Below are positions 50,310 through 58,293 of a stretch of 64,000 nt of DNA, piece after piece. Position numbers and translations under genes: made by a program. Source of the DNA: Dongia_B soli (GTDB taxonomy: Bacteria > Pseudomonadota > Alphaproteobacteria > Dongiales > Dongiaceae). The DNA lies in NCBI RefSeq assembly GCF_034044715.1, contig NZ_JAXCLW010000008.1, positions 1 through 64,000 of the forward strand, written 5' to 3'. Each line of letters begins with the position of its first letter. The stretch's first letter is position 1. The notes below the pieces were generated by a model, which did no database searches, was not told the origin of the DNA, and was given only the letters and a program-made list of their open reading frames with translations.

Positions 50310-51056
50310 ATGACTCGCTTGAAGAATAAGGTTGCCTTGGTCACCGGCGGCGCGCGCGGTATTGGCGCGGCCATTGTGGAACGGTTATGCGCCGAAGGTG
50401 CGGCCGTCGCCTTTACCTATGTGACGGCGAAGCAGCCGGCCGAGGCTTTGGTCAAGGCGATCGGCAAGGCCGGCGGCGTGGCGCTCGCCATTCGCGCCGA
50501 TAGCGGCGATGCCGAGGCGGTGAAGGCCGCGGTGGCCGAGACGGTGGAAGTCTTCGGTCGGCTGGATATCCTGGTCAACAATGCCGCTATCGAGATTCCC
50601 GGCACCATTGACTCTTATCCGCTTGAGAAATTCGATCGCATGATCGCGGTCAATATCAAGGGCCCCTTCATTGCGGCGCAGGAAGCCGTGCGCCATATGA
50701 AGGAGGGCGGGCGGATCATCAATATCGGCAGCGTCAGCAGCGACTTCATGCCGGTCCCCGAACACGCCGTCTATGCCATGACGAAGGGTGCGGTCGCCAG
50801 CCTCACCCGCGGCCTCGCCCGCGATCTGGGGCCCCGCGGCATCACCGTCAACAATGTTCAGCCCGGCCGTGTCGAGACCGACCTCCTGCGTGCCATATCC
50901 AGCGCCCCGGGAGGCGAGAAAGTTCGCGAGCCCGTCGCGCTCAAGCGCCTGGGCAAGTCTGAAGAAGTCGCCAGCCTCGTCGCCTATCTCGCCAGCGCCG
51001 AATCCTCCTTCGTGACCGGCGCCAATATGAAGGTCGATGGTGGTGCTTCTGCTTGA
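50310..51056 (+). CDS. Short-chain dehydrogenase/reductase (3-oxoacyl-ACP reductase-like)
   Basis: 248 aa classical SDR. NAD(P) motif VTGGARGIGAAIV (TGxxxGxG), LDILVNNAAIEIPG (NNAG region), catalytic Ser in IINIGSVSSDF, and YAMTK catalytic Tyr/Lys. The C-terminal segment ANMKVDGGASA is standard. Ribosome site GAGAGAGAGACG precedes the ATG. A decayed copy of its second half lies 1 kb downstream, so this is the functional member of a duplicated pair. Confidence 0.9.
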   Translation: MTRLKNKVALVTGGARGIGAAIVERLCAEGAAVAFTYVTAKQPAEALVKAIGKAGGVALAIRADSGDAEAVKAAVAETVEVFGRLDILVNNAAIEIPGTIDSYPLEKFDRMIAVNIKGPFIAAQEAVRHMKEGGRIINIGSVSSDFMPVPEHAVYAMTKGAVASLTRGLARDLGPRGITVNNVQPGRVETDLLRAISSAPGGEKVREPVALKRLGKSEEVASLVAYLASAESSFVTGANMKVDGGASA

Positions 51057-51446
51057 CGGCCCCGCAACCCACGGCATCGAATCGAGGATCGACATCTCGG
51101 AACCCACGCATTCTCCGCCGACGCATTTCCATTCGGGCGCATTCCCGAAGGAATTCCAAAACGCCATGATGCGGCCTGCTGTTGCCGGCCCCCTTTCTCC
51201 CGAACGGACCATAGGGACATAGCTGCCAAAGGTTAGCGGAACATGGAGGCGGCTTTAATAGCAGGACCGCCGCCTCCCGCCGGGGATGGGAAGGGAGAAG
51301 CCCGGACGATGCGGCATGCGGCCGTGACAGTCGGACATAGCGGCGCCTTGCCGCCTGGCGTAAAATACCGATCTCAAGTGGTTCCCTGATCGAGGACGCT
51401 GCGCCGTCCCTGTCCCCGCAGCGGGTGGTCACGATGGGAGGTCACG
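51057..51446. other. Intergenic region before the poly-gamma-glutamate hydrolase gene
   Basis: About 390 bases. The end contains a short repeat (GGTCACGATG twice, 13 bp apart) whose second copy precedes the hydrolase start and overlaps its ribosome site GGGAGG. No promoter or gene is confidently seen. Confidence 0.3.
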
Positions 51447-52037
51447 ATGCCTGATCGATACGAGAATTTCGCCGAACTTGCCGAACATGAAACCGGCGGC
51501 ACCGATTATCGGATCCGCGTGCTGGCCCGCGATCTCTCAGCCGCCATCATCGCGCCCCATGGCGGGCAGATCGAACCCGGCACGACGGAGCTCGCTGTCG
51601 CCATCGCGGGCAAGACCTATTGTCTTTATCTGTTCGAGGGGATCAGGAAGAACCGGCCCCATGGCGATCTCCACGTCACCTCAACCCGCTTCGACGAACC
51701 GCTCTGCCTGGAGTTGATTGGGCGCTGCGATCGCGTTCTAGCCCTTCACGGCCTGGCGGGCACGGGCAGCAACGTCTATGTCGGCGGCCTGGATACCGCG
51801 CTCCGGGATGAAATCTGCACCGCCCTCAACGCCGCCGGCTTCGTCAGCGAGATCGATACGTCCGGCAGTCATGCCGCCAATTCGCCGGACAACATCTGCA
51901 ACAAGGGGCGGCAGCAAGCCGGCGCGCAACTCGAATTGACGCGCGGGTTGCGGGATAACCTCCGAGATGACGAGGACGCGCTCAGCCTCTTCGCCCGCAG
52001 CGTCCGGCAGGCGATTTCGCAGGCGCTGCAAAGCTGA
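51447..52037 (+). CDS. Poly-gamma-glutamate hydrolase family protein
   Basis: 196 aa. The family (phage-type zinc-dependent gamma-PGA hydrolases) is recognised from IIAPHGGQIEPGTTELAVAI with its metal-binding His and Glu, CLYLFEGIRKN, VLALHGLAGTG with a second His, VYVGGLDTALRDEI, and NICNKGRQQAGAQLELTRGL. Such proteins cleave poly-gamma-glutamate capsules and are common in phages and accessory regions. It sits between an intact SDR gene and that gene's degraded copy. Start ATG at 51447 after GGGAGG. Confidence 0.85.
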   Translation: MPDRYENFAELAEHETGGTDYRIRVLARDLSAAIIAPHGGQIEPGTTELAVAIAGKTYCLYLFEGIRKNRPHGDLHVTSTRFDEPLCLELIGRCDRVLALHGLAGTGSNVYVGGLDTALRDEICTALNAAGFVSEIDTSGSHAANSPDNICNKGRQQAGAQLELTRGLRDNLRDDEDALSLFARSVRQAISQALQS

Positions 52038-52070
52038 TGAGCAGTTGATTCGAAGGCCGGCAGGACCATC

Positions 52071-52476
52071 CGACCGCATGATCGCGGTCAATATCAATGG
52101 CCTTTTCATCGCGACGCAGGAAGCCGTGCGCCATATGAAGGAGAGCGGGCGGATCATCAATGTCGGCAGGGTCAGCAGCGACTTCATGTCGGCACCCGAA
52201 CAGGCCGTCTAGGACCAAAGGGGGGGCGCCAACCTGACCCGTGGCCTCGTCCGTGATCTTGGCCCGCGCATCACCGTCAAGAACGTCCAACCCGGCCGCG
52301 TCCAGACCTCCTGCCCGCCGTGTGCCAGACCTCAGGCACCAAAAAATTGTAGCACCCGTCGCACTCACGCGCCTCGGCAAGTCCGAAGAAGTCGCCAGCT
52401 TGGTCGCCTATCTGGCCAATTCAGAAGCGGCGTTGTCACGGGTGCTAATATGAAAGTGGATGGCGGTGCAGCTTGA
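52071..52476 (+). pseudogene. Decayed second copy of the SDR gene (3' half only)
   Basis: The sequence parallels the second half of the intact SDR (from its DRMIAVNIKGPF segment) and encodes DRMIAVNINGLFIATQEAVR and IINVGRVSSDFMSAPEQAV. It then meets an in-frame TAG where the intact gene has the catalytic Tyr. Later parts (LTRGLVRDLG, LGKSEEVASLVAYLANSE, MKVDGGAA) are scattered over other frames with small indels. No 5' half or promoter is present. It begins 33 bp after the hydrolase stop and marks the left edge of the defence island. Confidence 0.85.
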
Positions 52477-52707
52477 GTCCTGCCTTCGCGTCGGATACTA
52501 GACGAGCCATTCATAGCTAACGGCATGATCATAGTGTAAAATCAGGTCTGCATCTTGCAGGCGAAATGGGTCACCGCGAGTGAATCCTCGTTATGATCGG
52601 CAAAGGTCATTTGTTTCTGGGGTTACTTCAATAATCCGACAATTAGCTAATTCACCCGAGCGTGAATCTTCATCGCAACATCGGTCAGGACGTAAAGGCG
52701 CTTTGCA

Positions 52708-54469
52708 CTACTCTATCCCGAATAATGCATCATAATCGATGTATTCATTAAAAATATCACCGTTTTCATCACCATAATCTCCACTCAGCTCTTCAAATTC
52801 CAGGCGTTCTTGAATCTCGGCCTTAGATTTTGGAACGTAGATATTTCCTGGGAGCACGCTGCTTCGTTGGCGTCTTCTTCGGCCTTTCAAAATTCTGTCC
52901 CCACCAGGAACGTTAATCGGAAGATTTCGAGCGTTTTTTAAGAAGAAGCGAACTTTCTCCTGCAAGAGTGTGGAGAAAAAAGGTTCGGATAACATGTCTG
53001 CAGGTGCACTAGTCAGCCACCCATTAGCGATAGCCTCATAGAGCAATAGCCATCGATCTTCATAAAAAGCTTGGGGTGAGAGGTTTCCAAACCAAACCGC
53101 GGTGGCAAGTGATTTTTCGCAAAGATTGAGCTCCTGAGCACGCAGAGCTAGCAATGCACAAACGGAGTTGTCGGTCTTTGACAGCGCATCAACAGTTACC
53201 CCAGTTAGTTTTCGTTCTAGGCTGATAGCAGCCCAAAGGGCCCACGAAACTTCGAAATGATGATTTGCAGGAACATGAGTGACAAGTAAATCGTTTACCC
53301 AGCCATCTACCATTGGAGAAATCGGATACCCCATTGCTGCATAAGTGCAAATAATCTTCGTGACCAAGTCGACAGTGTTAGTATGTTCGCGCGATATACG
53401 GAGAAGGAAAGCTTCGTAAATATCCCAGTTTTCCCGGGAGATTCGAGCTGTAGTAGTTGCTTTGATTGCAAACACTGCGATGCTTTCGCTTGAGTGCCCA
53501 GCTGCTATCTCAAGCATCGACGAAAAATAGCGGAATAAGCTCTGGCGTTGGCTTTTCCCATCTCGGTGAATGCGCATTGCGGCCACTTTATGAGGCCACG
53601 TTTCTTCGTTAAAGCTAAGCGTTGTTTGACAACGTGTTTTTTCAGGATTCAATTCTAACTCATAATGATGGACAGCGTCTCTCAAGCTATTGAGATAGGC
53701 CTCTGCATCGACCAAAGATGAGAAGCAGTAGAATACGTCATCTATGTATCTGTATCCGGCAAGGATCTTATTTCCTGACAACTGGTCCGCGCGTTCATCG
53801 ATCGCAGATAGCAGAAGCTCTGAAATAATTCGAGATGTGTCGGGCCCAACAGGAATCCCCTTTGTTTGACCATCCTGACACTGCCGTACCAGGAAATCTA
53901 ACCTGTTGCCGTAGTATGCCAGATCACGAACATTTCGGTTTAATTTTGCTAACTCCTTGCCGTGCAGTGCCCAAGGAATTGAGTGAGTATAAATAGATTG
54001 ATAGAAGCGCGCGATATCTGTCGATAGGATATGTGAACGAGTTGCATACGCCTTTAACCGAAGCTCTGCTAGACCAGAGAATGGCGGCAACGGAACTGCT
54101 CGTATTGCATTTAGTTCGACTTTTACCGGTGTCAAAGAAAATCGAGATTTTTGACTAAATGACGTCAACTGCGGGTATAAACTCGCGATCTCAAATATCA
54201 GGTACAATTGGTTTACAGGATTTACAATGCTGAGGAGCCGGCGCGAGTGTCCTCGACGCGCAAGGTCATATCGACAAGCAATCGATGGGCGGGGATGCTT
54301 CTCTTGGTCGCGGCGTGAAAGTCCGCCCACATACGTATTCCACGCTTTTGAAATCCGACTTACACGGCTTGCTAATTGCTAATGTCTTTGTCTGAAACGG
54401 CGGTGGAAGTTCTTTTGGAAAATAGCCATCTGCTATCAAAGCCTTTGTAATTTGAAGCGCAGAAGGCAT
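52708..54469 (-). pseudogene. Defence-type reverse transcriptase, disrupted by a 7-bp duplication
   Basis: The natural start is the ATG at 54469 (MPSALQITKALIADGYFPKE, then LPPPF). A tandem TTAGCAA duplication at 54369-54382 shifts the frame after 31 codons. Deleting one unit joins TLA to SRVSRISKAWNTYVGGLSRR and an open frame of about 584 aa. The palm motifs are intact: STDIARFYQSIYTHSIPWAL (first catalytic Asp), QTKGIPVGPDTSRIISELL, and YRYIDDVFYCF (YIDD rather than YADD). The C-terminal 300 residues are helical without a named domain. It resembles the 'unknown group'/DRT family; subclass not determined. It lies 58 bp after Argonaute in the same orientation. A shortened product from the GTG at 54330 would lack the N-terminal part. 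Confidence 0.78.
54369..54382. repeat. 7-bp tandem duplication breaking the reverse transcriptase frame
   Basis: TTGCTAA occurs twice head to tail (TTAGCAA on the coding strand). Loss of one unit restores the reading frame exactly, so slippage could switch the gene on or off. Confidence 0.85.
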
Positions 54470-54527
54470 GTTAGATGTCCCCGAAAACTGAATTTAGGTA
54501 AATGAAATCTCTTGTTCCAAGAGCTGC

Positions 54528-55952
54528 TTACATAAAAAATCGAAATTGGTAGGGCGCGCTACCAAGACCTGGCATTCGCTTAACGACACGGGCTAGGACT
54601 TTTGCATAACCCAAGGTTACTGGGAGTGGGTCATAGAGACCATCGTTGTTCCAGTTCATCTTGGAGAGAGCTAGTACGGCGTTGGCTGTGCCATCCCAGG
54701 GGCCGTGCCCTGCATGGCGCACTAGGCGTATAGGACGAGGCGTGCTGCGTGACCCTTGGAAATATGAACCGTTCTCTTTAATGCCTTGCACATTGCCGTG
54801 CGTCCAAAGAAGCGCCTCACGACCGCTAAGACCGATGAGCGTGCCGCGTGATACTGGGAAGGCTGCTGGCATACCTTTCTTTTTTCCCTGGCCGCCGCTT
54901 TCAATTCTTATGCCACGCCAGTTCGTATCTTCTATCACTTGAACAAGATCAACTGCTTCGCAAAGATGGAGAGCCTCCATTGCTCCATCAATCTCATCTT
55001 CCTTAAACTCCGTTGTTTTGTGCACCATCACTCGGCGGGGCGATTTGCCAGCATGGCGTCGCCGATAAAGGTCTAAAGAACGCGTCATTACGCGAAACAT
55101 CTCGGCGCGTGATAGAAAGGGATTCTCACGCTGAATGTCTACTTCATGAGCGTCATAGGCAACAAATTCCAGGCCGGAACCATCAGCATCAAAGACTTGG
55201 CTGCAGCAAGTCACAAACCGTGGTAAGTCAGAAGCTGGCGGGCGTACAGCGTAGGAAATGCCTATATATGCGGTATCTGAATCTACGTCGGCTAGTTTCC
55301 ATGGAACTCCGCCAGCTTTAACATAAAGCGCAAGCCCTATACGCCACATAACGCTCGCTCGGCACGGATAAGAAAGAGCTCTGTCCTCTCGTACGACCTG
55401 AATGGGAAGCCGCCGGGCGGCGGTAGCTGCCTTTAGGTGATCGTGCAAATCGAAATCTTCATCATTGAAACTATTAAAGCCTTTTGCCCAACGCTGAGGA
55501 AGATAGATGAATAGAACGTCGAACTCGTTGCGTCGCCCTTCGAGACTCTGGATTGCCCGCAGCAGGCGGTCTGCAAGAGTAATATGTGGTTTTTCGGACT
55601 CTAGAAATTCACTCTCGAATTGCGGTTCGAGCTCTATATGGCACCCGGTCCCAGCGCCCCGCATGTGTAACCCGAATACTCTCTGAAACCCTGGCCACTC
55701 CGGGAGGTAATCTCTGCGTTCACTCGGTTTGAACGCAGCGTTTAGTTCACGCATGAACTCATAGAGTCGATTTCCCTCGGTGGCCGGAGCAAGGGTAGCG
55801 ACTCGAATAGGTGTAGGTACTAAACCTGCCGAATGCGGACCAAAGTTCAGCAACCCACGAAGAGGGTGAACATGACGATCCGAAACTCGATCTGGATGAA
55901 AGGCTAGCTTGGGTTCCGGTAGCCAAATGTGTGGCGCGATTTCGCTGCTCAT
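54528..55952 (-). CDS. Short prokaryotic Argonaute (MID-PIWI), catalytically inactive
   Basis: 474 aa, too short for a long Argonaute: it lacks N and PAZ domains. The MID half (about 80-225) includes LHDHLKAATAARRLPIQVVRED, the 5'-phosphate-binding pattern of short Argonautes. The PIWI half begins near residue 228 with DTAYIGISYAVRP, where the first catalytic Asp of the DEDX tetrad is Ser. VDIQRENPFLSRAEMFRVM, PRRVMVHKTTEF and a C-terminal helix LPVTLGYAKVLARVV complete the domain. Its role is guide-directed sensing of invader nucleic acid, not cutting. The ATG overlaps the SIR2-APAZ stop by 4 bp, so the partners are coupled. Confidence 0.9.
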   Translation of the reverse strand: MSSEIAPHIWLPEPKLAFHPDRVSDRHVHPLRGLLNFGPHSAGLVPTPIRVATLAPATEGNRLYEFMRELNAAFKPSERRDYLPEWPGFQRVFGLHMRGAGTGCHIELEPQFESEFLESEKPHITLADRLLRAIQSLEGRRNEFDVLFIYLPQRWAKGFNSFNDEDFDLHDHLKAATAARRLPIQVVREDRALSYPCRASVMWRIGLALYVKAGGVPWKLADVDSDTAYIGISYAVRPPASDLPRFVTCCSQVFDADGSGLEFVAYDAHEVDIQRENPFLSRAEMFRVMTRSLDLYRRRHAGKSPRRVMVHKTTEFKEDEIDGAMEALHLCEAVDLVQVIEDTNWRGIRIESGGQGKKKGMPAAFPVSRGTLIGLSGREALLWTHGNVQGIKENGSYFQGSRSTPRPIRLVRHAGHGPWDGTANAVLALSKMNWNNDGLYDPLPVTLGYAKVLARVVKRMPGLGSAPYQFRFFM

Positions 55953-57700
55953 GCGTGTATCCTTCGTGAGAATGCAGTATCTGAAGACAGACGAAAAACT
56001 GCATCCACACCATCTCCCACGCCCAAGGCAGGCAGATCATTGCCGTCATCCGCAAGGGTGATTGCCCAAAAAGATACCAAGTCATTGAGTACTTGGTTGT
56101 ACCGTCTCACTGTACGCTCGCGGGCAAAATCTGTAGCAGCAGTTCTGTTTGCATCGGTAACTCCGTCAAATACAGTTCTAGCTTCAACCAACAGCCATAA
56201 ACGATCGTCGGCCCAATCCAGGCGAACTCCAATGCCTTCGCGCCAATGGAGCTCAGGATTGTGTTTCACCACGCCGGTAAGGGGACCGACAAGTTTCTGT
56301 AGGTCTCTCCATTTTTCTTCCAATGGGTTCACGGGGGCTAGTAGGTCAGTGCTCCTGCGGCGAATTACGTCTAGCTTATGGTGACGCGCCAGTGCTGTCG
56401 TTAGCGAATCCCGCAGTAGTCCTCGCTCTCCAGAATCATATCGAAGCCGTTCGTCCTCAATGGTATGTAATGAAAAGTCTTTGATACCGAACGGCTCGAA
56501 AGCAGCACGCAACGCGGAATCCGATCCGTAGGCAAGAACACCAGCTTTGGTGCGCGTTACTAATACATTTGCATCAGCATGCTTTGCCGCTGCTCGTACT
56601 TCGCTGATACCACCAATCTGGCAAACGATACGGCGACACATAGTGGGTAATAATTTTACAGGAAGAGCATTTAGCCGTACCACAGGCCATCCGCTTCCAC
56701 CGACAGCACGCGGTGCAGGACTCCACCGGCGGCGCTCACTTGTAAAAACGTCAAGCGCTTTCGTATCGATAACTTCGATTAGGCGGGTTAGATCGCGTAG
56801 CGCCTCATCGAAATTTTCAATTCTAACTAAGCCAGCATCCACGCCGGCTTCATTTGCCCGTTTCAAAAGTTTTTTGACGCGAGGCAAAGGGGCGTATTTA
56901 CCACGATGCAGCCAGAATAGGCCGTTTGGAAAGGGGTTTGATTGTTCAAGCGCCTCCTCAAGTGCATCCATGATCGAGTTGTCGCGTCCACTATATCCTG
57001 CCACTACTAGTCCGAAGCGTCGGCAACAATCGATCAGTACTTGTCTTAACCGCGCATCTTGTTGCCGTAGCTCGTCGCCTGTATTTTTTAGACGTCGAGA
57101 TCGGAAGTCACCGTGCAATTTTACTTCTATTGGCCAACGCGATTCGTTGATAGCTTGCGCTGCCAAATCTGGAGCATCAAGATTCACAGCGGTCAGAGAT
57201 CCGGTGGTGCCGTAAACTTTGGCGCAGGCGTCCGCAATGAGTGGATCAAAGTTTGTTGTCCAAACTAAGCGTGAAAGCTGAGCTTTCATCAATGTCGCTA
57301 AGACCAAATGACCGTATGAGGGCTTTGCTCCAGACAACTTTGTGTCTAAGTAGGTACGTCGGTCTGCTTCGGAGGGGAACACGGCCTCGAAAAGCAAGGC
57401 ATACTCATCTGCTGAATCGGGCGCAGGGAACGATCCTGATGAGTCAATATGAGCCTGCAATTGCTCTCGGACTGCTGCATTTGTAAGGTCGGCTACCATT
57501 TTTGGGGAGATACGACGCTGACTAATGAATAGCAGCTGCTTGAACTCCCATATCATGTCCCAGGCGGTTGGAATCCCTGCAGAAGCGGAAGCACCTGCGC
57601 CTAAGAGCCACATTAAGTTTCCGGCCCGTAAAGAAAAGCGACGAGTGAAGTCGTCGATGCCTAGCTCGGGCATCTCAGTTTCATGTTCCGAGGCAATCAT
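55949..57700 (-). CDS. SIR2-APAZ effector of a short Argonaute (SPARSA-type) system
   Basis: 583 aa. Residues about 25-290 form a SIR2-like NADase: NAD loop LLGAGASASAGIPT (34-38 GAGAS), catalytic Asn150 in VWTTNFDPLIADA and His196 in VKLHGDFRSR. The C-terminal half (about 320-583) lacks recognisable enzymes and matches in position and size the APAZ (analogue of PAZ) domain that binds the Argonaute. In known SPARSA systems, guide-directed target recognition activates NAD+ depletion and aborts plasmid or phage invasion. A TGA inside ATGA joins it to the Argonaute gene. The ATG at 57700 follows AGGTAG; Met10 is an alternative. Confidence 0.9.
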   Translation of the reverse strand: MIASEHETEMPELGIDDFTRRFSLRAGNLMWLLGAGASASAGIPTAWDMIWEFKQLLFISQRRISPKMVADLTNAAVREQLQAHIDSSGSFPAPDSADEYALLFEAVFPSEADRRTYLDTKLSGAKPSYGHLVLATLMKAQLSRLVWTTNFDPLIADACAKVYGTTGSLTAVNLDAPDLAAQAINESRWPIEVKLHGDFRSRRLKNTGDELRQQDARLRQVLIDCCRRFGLVVAGYSGRDNSIMDALEEALEQSNPFPNGLFWLHRGKYAPLPRVKKLLKRANEAGVDAGLVRIENFDEALRDLTRLIEVIDTKALDVFTSERRRWSPAPRAVGGSGWPVVRLNALPVKLLPTMCRRIVCQIGGISEVRAAAKHADANVLVTRTKAGVLAYGSDSALRAAFEPFGIKDFSLHTIEDERLRYDSGERGLLRDSLTTALARHHKLDVIRRRSTDLLAPVNPLEEKWRDLQKLVGPLTGVVKHNPELHWREGIGVRLDWADDRLWLLVEARTVFDGVTDANRTAATDFARERTVRRYNQVLNDLVSFWAITLADDGNDLPALGVGDGVDAVFRLSSDTAFSRRIHA

Positions 57701-57799
57701 AGACTACCTGCAAAAGTTGTAATATCTGGAAACTACAGCTGATTCGTTTCGTAACAAAGCAGGAATTGCGGCCCAATGGGAAAATAACGTGAGAGAGTG

Positions 57800-58268
57800 G
57801 GCCCAATGGAATCCTCCCGCGTAGCTTTATCCTCTGTCCCGATCTTGGAGTTGCCGCCTCAAAGGGGGGCAGTGGGCGCGCGATAGAAAGGACTTCTGAT
57901 TTCATAAAAAGGTTCGATTGGTGTTTTCCCCACTCGGGATTCCAAGCTCCCGGCGAGAGAGTGGCCCAACCGATTCCGCCGGCATGGCTCTATCTTCTTT
58001 CGACGGTGAGCCTAAATTATTTCACACAGAAATCGCTGTAATATTGTATATACGGGGAAGCACCTCGCCGGCAGGAACCGATGCCAGTTGGTCGCCTCCG
58101 GTAGCACTGCGTAAGGGAGAGTGAGCTGAGCGAGTCCAGGGAACCCGCTACGCCGCGCCGCCGCTGCGGGCGGGAGAAGAGGTGATCGATACTGCGCCCG
58201 TTTTGCACGACCGGGTCGCCTGCACCACCTGTTACACGCACGCCTGCCGCTGCGGACTTCAGCCGTAA
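57800..58268 (+). pseudogene. Decayed copy of the soeA promoter region and first codons
   Basis: About 470 bases align without large gaps to 60080-60540. The most conserved block is the 40 bp around TTTCACACAGAAATCGCTGT. The coding part opens with CTGAGCGAGTCCAGGG, where an extra G shifts frame, and later reads VIDTAPVLHDRVACTTCYTH, ending in a stop at 58268. Two [4Fe-4S]-region residues (Met and Cys) have become Thr and His. The copy has therefore lost function. It directly borders the SIR2-APAZ gene on one side and the OmpA-family gene on the other. No gene is seen elsewhere in 57701-58293. Confidence 0.85.
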
Positions 58269-58293
58269 GAAGCTCCCGCCTGCATCGCGAGCA

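Noticed and set aside
52477..52707. Non-coding RNA of a reverse-transcriptase system downstream of the RT gene
   Set aside because: Retron- or DRT-type RNAs are often adjacent, but I see no strong long stem or paired a1/a2 repeats in this 230-bp gap.
52708..57700. CRISPR array or Cas genes in the defence island
   Set aside because: No regularly spaced repeats and no Cas motifs were seen.
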